From NCBI GenBank assembly GCA_028691595.1, contig JAQUZA010000048.1:1-12270 (forward strand): a stretch of DNA of 12,270 nucleotides, written 5' to 3'. Below the pieces are notes generated by a model, which did no database searches, was not told where the DNA came from, and was given only the letters and a program-made list of their open reading frames with translations. The position numbers and the translations under genes are program-made. The DNA is from Candidatus Rifleibacteriota bacterium. GTDB taxonomy: Bacteria; Muiribacteriota; Ozemobacteria; Ozemobacterales; Ozemobacteraceae. Below are positions 6,414 to 12,270 of the stretch, piece after piece. The number at the start of each line of letters is the position of its first letter. Position 1 is the first letter of the stretch.

Positions 6414-8705
6414 TCAGCCTCCCGGGCAGTCATTACCTTTGGCAGGGCATGAACTGCAGCTCGCGCAAGATTTGCACTGGCGACCGATAAAGGTATTGAG
6501 AAGGGTTCGCAGCAGATACCACCCGGCAAAAATCGCTGCCAGAATTATTGTTACAGCCTCAGCGGCGGTGCCGGTACTTGATTGAAGCAATTCACCAATT
6601 TTCAGGGCGGCAAAACTGACAATATAGGCAATAGAGAAATAAACAAGCAGCGAGAGGGCAGTAAACTTTGTTGAGCCGCTTTCCCGCCATACTACTCCGA
6701 GGGTGGCTATGCAAGGAATATAAAGCAGAGTGAAAAGCATAAATACAAAGGCGGTCAGTGGTGTCATACCAGTTTTGTGCATCGCCTTGCCGAGGTCTTC
6801 GTCGTAGGGAATATATAGCACTGTCAGGGTAGAAACTACAGACTCTTTGGCGAGAAAGCCGGGGATGAGTGACACGGTTTCGCGCCAGCTGAAGCCCAGA
6901 GGTGCCATTACCGGGTGCATCAGCTTGCCGATACGCGCCATATAACGGCCTTCCATCTGCTCGATGTCGCGTTTTCGGGTAAGTGAAGCAATTTCTTCGC
7001 CGGTTTGTGAGGTAACCGGTCGACTTTTTATGGCGGCAAGTTCGGCAGCAAAATCAAAGCTGAGCGGGACTTCGCGTGGAAAAACCGATAAAACCCAGAT
7101 AACTATGGCACCTGCAAGAATTACCGTGCCGGCTTTTTCGATAAAATGCATGGCCTTTTCCTGGAGCATATGAAGGACGCTTGTGGGGGTCGGTAGCCTG
7201 TATGGTGGCATTTCAAGCAGGAAAGGACTGTTGTCGGCTGTTTTAAAGAGAATGCTGGTGGTGTGCCCGAGAAAGATAAGCACGAGCAGATTTACAAAGA
7301 ACAGCGAAAACATCCAGGTGCTCGGGTTTTCAGGAAAGAATGTGCCGCAGAGAAGAACAAGCACCGGAAGTCTGGCGGCGCAGGTTACGAGCGGTATCAG
7401 CAACATCGTTAACAATCTCTGAAAGCGGTTGTCGATAATTCTGGTGGCAAGAACCGCAGGAACATTGCAGCCAAGGCCCATAATCATCGGAATAAAAGCC
7501 CTGCCGTGCAAACCAATGCTGTTCATCATGCGATCCATGATGAAGGCGGCTCTCGACATGTAGCCGGAATCTTCAAGAATGGCTATCCAGAAGAACAGAA
7601 TCAGAATGTTGGGTATAAAAACAAGCACGCCGCCAACGCCACTGATAATGCCATCAGCAAGCAATTCGCGCAGCATGCCTGCCTGCAGGTTGTCTCTGAT
7701 AAAATTGCCGGCCAGTTCGACAAGTGATTCCATCCAGCCCATGGGGATTTCGCCAATTGAAAAGGTTGTCCAGAAAATCCAGGCCATCATCAGTGCAAAA
7801 AATGGCAGACCAAGAAATCTATGGGTGAGCAATGCGTCAAGCTTTTCCTGCCAGGGGGGTATGTTTTTGCCCGGTATGACAGCACATAAAGAAATTAGTT
7901 TTTCGATGCGGCGGTAGCGGTCAGAGGCCAGCTCACAGGCCAGGTCAATGACTTTGAGGGGCTTTTCCCTGCCGATGCTGAGTTGGGCGGCCAGTCTGCG
8001 CCTGATTTCGAGAATCTGGGGGTCTGCTTCAAGGGGCTTGAGGCTGATGAGTTCACGCAGGCCGTTATATTTCTGTAGTGGGGTGGCGGTCGACCACTTG
8101 AGTTGCTGGAAGGCAAGAACTTCTTCGGCAGATTTCTGCCAGATTTCGGGCAGGGCGAGAAGATTGCTGTAGCATTCAACTTTCAGCGACTCAGGGCGGG
8201 CTAGGTGTTCGACAAGAGAAGTCACACCTTCAGCCGTTCTGGCAACGGTTGGAAACGCGGAGGTGCCCGTTAGTGAAGAAAATTTCTGCAGATCTATGGT
8301 GCCGCCTGCCCTGGTAAATGAGTCATAACAATTCAGGCTGACGACCGGTTTGACCCCAAGCTCTACCAGCTGAGTGGTCAGAAACAGGTTGCGTTCAAAG
8401 TTGGCAATATCGACGACATTGATGATGAGGCCATTGGCGGCTTCGTCAAGAGACTTCAACACAACCTCTTCTTCGGGAGTTGCAGGAGTCAGCGAGTATG
8501 TGCCGGGCAGATCATTGATTATCAGCCGCCCGGAATCGGTAATGGTAATGCCTTCTATCTTTTGAACCGTTACTCCCGGCCAGTTGCCGACCCGGTGACG
8601 TTCGCCGGTAATGGCATTGAAAAGGCTGGTTTTGCCACTGTTTGGGTTGCCGACCAGAAAAACCTTGCGGCAGTGCCCACCCTCATGCGGTTGTTTATTT
8701 GACAT
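6414..8705 (-). CDS. feoB: Ferrous iron transport protein B
   Basis: This is a 763-residue inner-membrane Fe(II) transporter with an N-terminal G domain. The GTP-binding motifs are intact: G1 GNPNSGKT (19-26), G2 threonine in GVTV (44-47), G3 DLPG (65-68) and G4 NCYD (125-128). A helical linker leads to a hydrophobic region with two Gate-type segments, including the conserved GLGCNVPA. The tail has five cysteines: C744, C747, C750, C753 and C760, spaced CxxCxxCxxC then C. The start is put at ATG 8705, which overlaps the feoA stop by 11 bases and lies close to the G1 motif. Extending to 8777 would add 24 residues translated from inside feoA. No strong SD precedes 8705, so translation is probably coupled to feoA. 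No separate feoC was seen. Confidence 0.95.
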   Translation of the reverse strand: MSNKQPHEGGHCRKVFLVGNPNSGKTSLFNAITGERHRVGNWPGVTVQKIEGITITDSGRLIINDLPGTYSLTPATPEEEVVLKSLDEAANGLIINVVDIANFERNLFLTTQLVELGVKPVVSLNCYDSFTRAGGTIDLQKFSSLTGTSAFPTVARTAEGVTSLVEHLARPESLKVECYSNLLALPEIWQKSAEEVLAFQQLKWSTATPLQKYNGLRELISLKPLEADPQILEIRRRLAAQLSIGREKPLKVIDLACELASDRYRRIEKLISLCAVIPGKNIPPWQEKLDALLTHRFLGLPFFALMMAWIFWTTFSIGEIPMGWMESLVELAGNFIRDNLQAGMLRELLADGIISGVGGVLVFIPNILILFFWIAILEDSGYMSRAAFIMDRMMNSIGLHGRAFIPMIMGLGCNVPAVLATRIIDNRFQRLLTMLLIPLVTCAARLPVLVLLCGTFFPENPSTWMFSLFFVNLLVLIFLGHTTSILFKTADNSPFLLEMPPYRLPTPTSVLHMLQEKAMHFIEKAGTVILAGAIVIWVLSVFPREVPLSFDFAAELAAIKSRPVTSQTGEEIASLTRKRDIEQMEGRYMARIGKLMHPVMAPLGFSWRETVSLIPGFLAKESVVSTLTVLYIPYDEDLGKAMHKTGMTPLTAFVFMLFTLLYIPCIATLGVVWRESGSTKFTALSLLVYFSIAYIVSFAALKIGELLQSSTGTAAEAVTIILAAIFAGWYLLRTLLNTFIGRQCKSCASCSSCPAKGNDCPGG

Positions 8706-8946
8706 CGGGTTTGATCTCAACATCGATGAGTGAAGATTCAGAGCGCCGCAGACCCACCTTATACCCGCGAATCTCATAGGTGGTCGGATCGCCCATGGGG
8801 GCTCTTTTTATTGCTTTTATCGGCGTGCCGGGAACAAAGCCCATGTCGAGAAGTCGCTGAGCTGTTGGTGACAATGCGTCGATGTCGCGAATGGTGCCGG
8901 TGCTGCCTTCTGGCAGGTCGGCAAGGCTTTGTGTTGTTCTGACCAT
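8695..8946 (-). CDS. feoA: Ferrous iron transport protein A
   Basis: This is an 83-residue SH3-like cytoplasmic protein, typical of FeoA in size and sequence. The family blocks are visible: LADLPEGSTGTI near the N-terminus, AQRLLDMGFVPGT in the middle, and GDPTTYEIRGYKVGLRRSE toward the end. FeoA supports FeoB-dependent Fe(II) uptake, probably by contacting FeoB. I choose ATG 8946 because AAGGTGG (8958-8952) lies five bases upstream. An earlier in-frame ATG at 8979 would give 94 residues but has no SD and falls almost exactly on the predicted transcription start. It is the first gene of the feoA-feoB-repressor operon. Confidence 0.93.
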   Translation of the reverse strand: MVRTTQSLADLPEGSTGTIRDIDALSPTAQRLLDMGFVPGTPIKAIKRAPMGDPTTYEIRGYKVGLRRSESSLIDVEIKPDVK

Positions 8947-8951
8947 GTAAG

Positions 8952-8958
8952 CCACCTT
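8952..8958 (-). promoter_or_regulatory. SD site fixing the feoA start
   Basis: AAGGTGG on the minus strand, one base from the ideal AAGGAGG, with a five-base gap to ATG 8946. It supports the shorter FeoA over the in-frame ATG at 8979. Confidence 0.75.
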
Positions 8959-8981
8959 AGAATTAGAGATGTCTAACATTT

Positions 8982-9000
8982 TTAGTCTAGCCTAACTAAT
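8982..9000 (-). promoter_or_regulatory. DtxR/IdeR-like operator overlapping the feo promoter
   Basis: The 19-base stretch agrees with the remembered DtxR/IdeR consensus TWAGGTTAGSCTAACCTWA at 14 of 19 positions. It has perfect outer arms TTAGT/ACTAA. It covers the -10 box and part of the spacer of the feo promoter, so a bound repressor should block polymerase. The likely ligand is the DtxR-family protein encoded at the end of this operon. A second, smaller palindrome, TTAGA-N4-TCTAA (8963-8976), sits just downstream in the leader. Confidence 0.65.
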
Positions 9001-9012
9001 GTGTTTTGTCAA
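8984..9012 (-). promoter_or_regulatory. Sigma70 promoter of the feoA-feoB-dtxR operon
   Basis: A perfect -35 TTGACA (9012-9007) and a -10 TAGACT (8989-8984, 4/6) are 17 bases apart on the minus strand. The predicted start is near 8977, leaving a leader of about 30 bases with the feoA SD. No other strong promoter is seen within the three genes. Confidence 0.7.
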
Positions 9013-9018
9013 CATTTA

Positions 9019-9050
9019 AACACCAGAGAATGCACTGATAAACTGGTGTT
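9019..9050 (-). terminator. Hairpin after the AAA+ ATPase gene, possible terminator
   Basis: AACACCAG (9019-9026) and CTGGTGTT (9043-9050) form a perfect 8-bp stem between the AAA+ stop (9083) and the feo promoter (9012). On the minus strand the stem is followed only by TAAATGTT, so the U tract is poor. It may be a weak or factor-assisted terminator. Confidence 0.4.
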
Positions 9051-9082
9051 GGGAAGACCGGTATTTAATGCTGGTTAAAGGT

Positions 9083-10594
9083 CTATTTGTCGGCAATCGA
9101 GGCCGAAATGGCCCGCTCGCTTGCCCAGCCTTTGATGAATTTAATCTGTTCTGACATGGTGCGCGAAAGTGGAACCGTGCCTCTTATGATTGTGTACAGG
9201 TCGTCCTGGGTCAGGGGGGTGCCGCGGTGAAAAGCTTCGATCATGGCAGCTTCGACGACATGCTCGATTTCGGCCCCGTTCCAGAATTCAGTGGCGACGC
9301 TCAGGAGAGGCAGGTCGAACTCTTCGACACGGTTACCGCGCCGGCTGAGATGTACTTTGAAAATCTGCTCGCGTTCACCGTCGTTGGGCAGGTCGATAAA
9401 AAAGACCTGGTCAAAGCGGCCTTTACGAATGATTTCTGCGGGCAGCAGGTCGATGCGGTTGGCTGTGGCTGCAACGAAAACATCCGCTGATTTTTCCTGC
9501 ATCCAGGTGAGAAATGCTGAAAATATATGGGAGCCGGTGCCGCCGTCTTTGGCGGTATTGCTGCTGATACCACCTTCGATTTCGTCGATCCAGAGGATGG
9601 CCGGGGCAACTGCCTCTATATTTTTTATGGCACGAAAAAATGTGCCTTCAGGAGTGCCGTAGTTGCCTGAATAAACTTTGTTCATGTCGAGTCTGAAGAG
9701 CGGCAAACCCCAGAGAGCGCTGATTGCTTTAACAGACAAAGACTTGCCGCAGCCGGAAATTCCCATCATCAGAAGCCCGCGCGGGGGCCTGATACCGGCC
9801 AGGGCAGCTTCGGGGCTGAAAAGTTTCTGGCGCTTGAGCAGCCATTCTTTGAGGTTTTCGAGACCGCCCACATCGGCGAGCGATTCAGTGCCGCGCACGT
9901 ATTCGAGAACCCCGTCTTTGCGTGCCAGCTGTTCTTTTTCGTCGTGCAATAGCGGAATAATATCGCTGCCAAGTGTTTTGCGCCCCCAGCACACCTTGTT
10001 GAGGGCATACTTCATTTCGGCACCAGTGAAGCCTTTTAGGGAAATAACCGCCTGGCTGACCTGATCTGGCGAAAGATCGACCTGAATGCCTCTTTTGGAG
10101 GCGATCTGCAGGTGCTCTTCAATAATGGCAGCTATTTCGTGAGAATCGGGAAGCTGGTAGTTTATCAGAACAATATCTTTGCGCAGCTCAACCGGAATGG
10201 AAAATTCGGAGCTGGTCATCAGGAGAAAACGGTTCTGACCGCGAAAACTAAAGTGAATATTGCGAATGCGGCGACCAATCTCGATGTCACTCAGCAGACC
10301 TGACAGGTCTTTAAAGACAAAGAAACCCGGTTTGTCGCATTCCTGGATCTTGTCAAGGGCCTCAATGGCACCTAGACGACCTAGATTGCCAGAGGTGGCA
10401 TCGCTGAGGCCGTTCTGGAAATCCCAGGTCTGGAAGACACCACGGCCCTGGAAAGCGCTGTTGAAAAATGAGCCAAGCGTTGCCAGGGTAGCATCTTCTT
10501 CCCAGGTTTCGATGGCGATAACGGGGTAACCACCGGCCAGGGCATCACGCAGAGGCTTGAGGGCGCTCTGTCTTTGAGAAACGGCTGCGGTCAT
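9083..10594 (-). CDS. AAA+ ATPase, Ycf46-like
   Basis: This is a 503-residue cytoplasmic protein matching the Ycf46-type AAA family in length and layout. Residues 1-215 form a degenerate AAA-like module with no P-loop (VIAIETWEEDA, FFVFKDLSGLL, FLLMTSS). Residues about 235-460 form the active AAA+ domain: Walker A GISGCGKS (278-285), Walker B ILWIDE (333-338), sensor-1 region ATANR (376-380) and the arginine-finger motif RKGRFD (390-395). Ycf46 proteins in cyanobacteria and plastids have been linked to carbon and photosynthesis regulation, but the family is widespread and its substrate elsewhere is unknown. It overlaps the upstream 68-residue gene by ATGA (10591-10594) and has no convincing SD of its own. 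Translation is therefore likely coupled and the two proteins may work together. A classical protease or unfoldase role is unsupported, because no protease or pore-loop partner is seen. Confidence 0.85.
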   Translation of the reverse strand: MTAAVSQRQSALKPLRDALAGGYPVIAIETWEEDATLATLGSFFNSAFQGRGVFQTWDFQNGLSDATSGNLGRLGAIEALDKIQECDKPGFFVFKDLSGLLSDIEIGRRIRNIHFSFRGQNRFLLMTSSEFSIPVELRKDIVLINYQLPDSHEIAAIIEEHLQIASKRGIQVDLSPDQVSQAVISLKGFTGAEMKYALNKVCWGRKTLGSDIIPLLHDEKEQLARKDGVLEYVRGTESLADVGGLENLKEWLLKRQKLFSPEAALAGIRPPRGLLMMGISGCGKSLSVKAISALWGLPLFRLDMNKVYSGNYGTPEGTFFRAIKNIEAVAPAILWIDEIEGGISSNTAKDGGTGSHIFSAFLTWMQEKSADVFVAATANRIDLLPAEIIRKGRFDQVFFIDLPNDGEREQIFKVHLSRRGNRVEEFDLPLLSVATEFWNGAEIEHVVEAAMIEAFHRGTPLTQDDLYTIIRGTVPLSRTMSEQIKFIKGWASERAISASIADK

Positions 10595-10797
10595 GGAGCA
10601 ACAGAGTTTACCAGCTGTTCGATGGTTGCGTTAAAAATTGTACTTTCGCTTTCCTGAAGACTGTTCCAGAATTCTTTGTAAAGCTGAATTTCGAACAGGT
10701 CACAGTGCCCGACCGCGTTGCTGGCAAAATGCTTGTCGAGGTTGGTATCGTGGGTGATGCTGGCAGATTTGCACAGGCAGATGTCGAGTTCGTCCAT
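10591..10797 (-). CDS. Small protein of unknown function, 68 residues, coupled to the AAA+ gene
   Basis: Starts at ATG 10797 and ends in a TGA that shares four bases (ATGA) with the AAA+ start. This is the main evidence that it is a genuine gene. The sequence begins MDELDICLCKSASITH and includes a GHCDLF block. Its cysteines and histidines are C7, C9, H16, H23, H31 and C32, a set that could bind a metal but matches no motif I know. It has no signal peptide or membrane segment. AAAGGA lies about 12 bases upstream of the ATG, somewhat far for an SD. A TATAAT box lies about 40 bases upstream. I do not recognise the family; an adaptor or substrate of the ATPase is a guess from the overlap. Confidence 0.65.
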   Translation of the reverse strand: MDELDICLCKSASITHDTNLDKHFASNAVGHCDLFEIQLYKEFWNSLQESESTIFNATIEQLVNSVAP

Positions 10798-10835
10798 AGT
10801 TTTGCAACATCCTTTAAGTTAACTGTCTTAATCAG

Positions 10836-10863
10836 ATTATAAACCAATTTGGCATTTGAGCAA
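10836..10863 (-). promoter_or_regulatory. Putative promoter of the 68-residue/AAA+ operon
   Basis: A perfect TATAAT (10841-10836) on the minus strand has TTGCTC (10863-10858) 16 bases upstream, matching only the TTG of the -35 consensus. The predicted start is near 10829. There the inverted repeat TTAAG-N8-CTTAA (10814-10831) could form an operator. Confidence 0.45.
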
Positions 10864-10929
10864 GAAAAAAGGTAAGAATTACGTTTCATTGCGCGACAAT
10901 CTTGGTTATATTCTCTTTAGGAGATAAAC

Positions 10930-11862
10930 ATGAAAAAGGAACGCCTTAATCTTGCAGCCCAGAGAATTATCCGCTCAATAACTGCCGATTCCCGCGATGT
11001 GCAGCATTTTGACAGCAGTCCTCTTCCCGACAAAGAAATTCTCTATCGGGTTATCAGAGATATTTTTATAATTCTGTTTCCGGGTTACTACGGTCATTCA
11101 GAAATGTCATTTGATTCAATCGATATGCGGATAAGTTACCGGGTGGCCAAAGTCTACGAAGAACTTCGCCCGCAAATTCATCGCGAGCTCATTCATGGTT
11201 GTCAGAAAGACGGCAGCCCCTGCGGCAATTGCGAAAAGGCCGCAGAACAGCTGGTATTTGAATTTCTTGAATACGTGCCTGAACTTAGAGAGGCTTTGAA
11301 TCTCGATGTTAAAGCAGCCTTCAAAAATGACCCGGCCGCGGTTGATTTTGACGAGATTATTTTCAGTTACCCCGGGCTCGAGGCTGTGGCAATCCACCGG
11401 GTTGCGCATTTCTTTTATAAGTATGGTCTGCGCCTGTTGCCGCGCATTATGTCAGAATGGGCACATTCAAGAACCGGGGTCGATATTCACCCCGGCGCTA
11501 CAATTGGCAAAAGCTTCTTCATCGATCATGGAACCGGTGTGGTCATTGGCGAGACCACGATCATTGGCGACAACGTGACCCTTTATCAGGGCGTAACCCT
11601 TGGGGCGCTCAATTTTCCGCGTGACAAGCAGGGAAAAATAATTCGTAATGCCCGGCGACACCCGGTTATTGGCGACTCGGTGGTGATTTATGCCGGTGCG
11701 ACCATTCTTGGGGGCGAGACCCACATCGGAGAAAACTCGGTTATTGGTGGCAATGTCTGGTTGACGACTTCGGTGCCCGCCAACACCAGGGTTCTTCTCG
11801 ATAACAGTGGCCTTAAAATCAGCGAAAAAAAAGCACATACGAGTGGGGTTAAAGACGAATAG
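10930..11862 (+). CDS. cysE: Serine O-acetyltransferase, long EpsC-like type
   Basis: This 310-residue enzyme should acetylate L-serine with acetyl-CoA to O-acetylserine, the first committed step of cysteine synthesis. The N-terminal helical part runs to about 170 and the left-handed beta-helix of hexapeptide repeats covers about 183-285. Aligning by eye to E. coli CysE, active-site residues are kept: D134 in NDPA (E. coli D92), D185 in VDIHPGA (D143), D199-H200 in IDHGTG (D157-H158) and H244 in RRHP (H193). The loop between repeats is longer than in E. coli (GALNFPRDKQGK), as in EpsC-type enzymes. The N-terminal part also has C91, C98 and C101 in a C-x6-CxxC pattern. The C-terminus ends SGVKDE, without the terminal isoleucine that CysE inserts into CysK. 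AGGAGA (10919-10924) lies five bases before the ATG. A TATATT at 10907-10912 is a possible -10 with no matching -35. Confidence 0.92.
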   Translation: MKKERLNLAAQRIIRSITADSRDVQHFDSSPLPDKEILYRVIRDIFIILFPGYYGHSEMSFDSIDMRISYRVAKVYEELRPQIHRELIHGCQKDGSPCGNCEKAAEQLVFEFLEYVPELREALNLDVKAAFKNDPAAVDFDEIIFSYPGLEAVAIHRVAHFFYKYGLRLLPRIMSEWAHSRTGVDIHPGATIGKSFFIDHGTGVVIGETTIIGDNVTLYQGVTLGALNFPRDKQGKIIRNARRHPVIGDSVVIYAGATILGGETHIGENSVIGGNVWLTTSVPANTRVLLDNSGLKISEKKAHTSGVKDE

Positions 11863-11880
11863 TGCCTTCCGGGGCGCAAT

Positions 11881-11909
11881 TTGAATTATTTGTCGGCTTT
11901 CCCTAAACT
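11881..11909 (+). promoter_or_regulatory. Putative promoter for the lipoprotein-like gene
   Basis: TTGAAT (11881-11886) and TAAACT (11904-11909) are exactly 17 bases apart, each 4/6 to consensus. The predicted start near 11916 is at the foot of the hairpin that follows. It lies between the cysE stop and that hairpin, so it would allow transcription independent of cysE. Confidence 0.4.
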
Positions 11910-11917
11910 AAATGACG

Positions 11918-11965
11918 AAGCTTCCCGATTAGATAGCCAAATTCTGGCAAAAACGGGAAGCTTTT
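11918..11965 (+). terminator. Long hairpin after cysE with short T run; also 5' leader of the next gene
   Basis: AAGCTTCCCG (11918-11927) and CGGGAAGCTT (11954-11963) form a perfect 10-bp stem. Inside it GCCA (11936-11939) and TGGC (11945-11948) form a second 4-bp stem around AATTC. The outer stem ends in TTTT (11962-11965), the last two beyond the stem. It fits a cysE terminator, although the T run is short. The next ATG follows directly at 11966. Confidence 0.65.
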
Positions 11966-12270
11966 ATGTTTGCAAATACTCTCAGGAAACGCGCCCTTCG
12001 AATGCTGGCCGGCCTTCTGGTTTTAGTTGCCGTGCTTTCTTCTCAGGGTTGTCGCCAGGCCCCGGCAACTGAGCCGGTCTTCTATGCCCGGGAGCTTGAA
12101 CAGATGCGGCGTGAAGAGCAAAGAGCCGCCGCTGCTAAAGAAACCAAATTTATGAAAGACGGTTATCCGTGGCGCGGAAAAACTGTGCAACCCTGCCTGC
12201 CATGCCGGATAACCACCACAGAAAAAGAGATTTCCACCGAAATAAAGTACCTTCATGAAACTGTTCATGG
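11966..12270 (+). CDS. Lipoprotein-like protein of unknown function (partial, C-terminus missing)
   Basis: An open frame from ATG 11966 runs off the right edge, giving 101 residues. The N-terminus is a classic export signal: basic residues (R7, K8, R9, R12), a hydrophobic core LAGLLVLVAVL (14-24), then SSQGC with C29. The lipobox is imperfect because -3 is Ser rather than Leu, so lipidation is likely but not certain; R30 follows the cysteine. A charged, alanine-rich segment comes next (EQMRREEQRAAAAKE), possibly a short coiled coil, then PCLPC (a CxxC). No domain is recognised. The only SD-like sequence, GGGAAG (11955-11960), lies in the 3' arm of the hairpin. This start is chosen because it gives the full signal peptide; ATG 12002 would lose the basic n-region. 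Confidence 0.65.
   Translation, partial: MFANTLRKRALRMLAGLLVLVAVLSSQGCRQAPATEPVFYARELEQMRREEQRAAAAKETKFMKDGYPWRGKTVQPCLPCRITTTEKEISTEIKYLHETVH

Noticed and set aside
5945..6529. Longer repressor starting at ATG 6529
   Set aside because: The extra 39 residues overlap the feoB end in another frame and do not resemble a DtxR N-terminus; GGGAGG supports 6412.
6414..8777. Longer FeoB starting at 8777
   Set aside because: The extra 24 residues come from within feoA and lie before the normal short lead to the G1 motif.
8695..8979. Longer FeoA starting at ATG 8979
   Set aside because: No SD, and it coincides with the predicted transcription start; ATG 8946 has AAGGTGG at five bases.
9243..9662. 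Plus-strand ORF of 139 codons
   Set aside because: Fully antisense to the Walker B and sensor region of the AAA+ gene; composition is that of a shadow frame.
10608..10889. Minus-strand ORF of 93 codons overlapping the 68-residue gene in another frame
   Set aside because: It would start upstream of the TATAAT-based transcription start, has no SD and is not coupled to the AAA+ gene, unlike the 68-residue frame.
12023..12268. Minus-strand ORF of 81 codons at the right edge
   Set aside because: Antisense to the signal-peptide-bearing lipoprotein frame; no SD or promoter seen.

Overview
The window reads as ordinary chromosomal DNA of an anaerobic bacterium, probably Gram-negative. The grounds are a 2-hydroxyacyl-CoA dehydratase activase-type iron-sulfur protein, a ferrous iron (Feo) uptake operon, an exported beta-propeller protein and a likely lipoprotein. 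I cannot place the phylum from sequence alone. Genes are tightly packed, with overlaps of 4 to 11 bases, clear Shine-Dalgarno (SD) sites and several hairpin terminators. I see no mobile element, CRISPR array, tRNA or rRNA.

Layout. Positions 1-3386 (minus) hold the first 1128 residues of a large activase with two ASKHA-type activase domains, a cysteine cluster and a DUF2229/HgdB-like region; it runs off the left edge. Behind its promoter a terminator (3431-3462) closes a two-gene minus-strand operon: a cytidylate kinase-like protein (4921-5589) followed one base later by a PQQ-like beta-propeller protein (3486-4919). A lone 46-residue plus-strand ORF with a strong SD lies at 5743-5883, with its own weak terminator.

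Positions 5945-9012 (minus) are a complete iron module: feoA, feoB and a DtxR-family repressor gene, overlapping or nearly touching. A promoter with a perfect TTGACA -35 box is covered at its -10 by a DtxR/IdeR-like palindrome. The expected circuit is Fe(II)-loaded repressor shutting off uptake and its own synthesis. Positions 9083-10797 (minus) hold a 68-residue protein of unknown function overlapping by ATGA with a Ycf46-like AAA+ ATPase.

The right end switches to the plus strand: a serine O-acetyltransferase of the long EpsC-like type (10930-11862) for cysteine biosynthesis, then a long hairpin (11918-11963) and the start of a lipoprotein-like gene (11966 to the right edge). The hairpin looks like the cysE terminator. 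It also sits at the predicted 5' end of the lipoprotein transcript and contains its only SD-like sequence.

No clearly novel multi-gene system stands out. The most promising unknowns are the 46-residue ORF, the 68-residue partner of the AAA+ ATPase, and the hairpin-controlled lipoprotein start.
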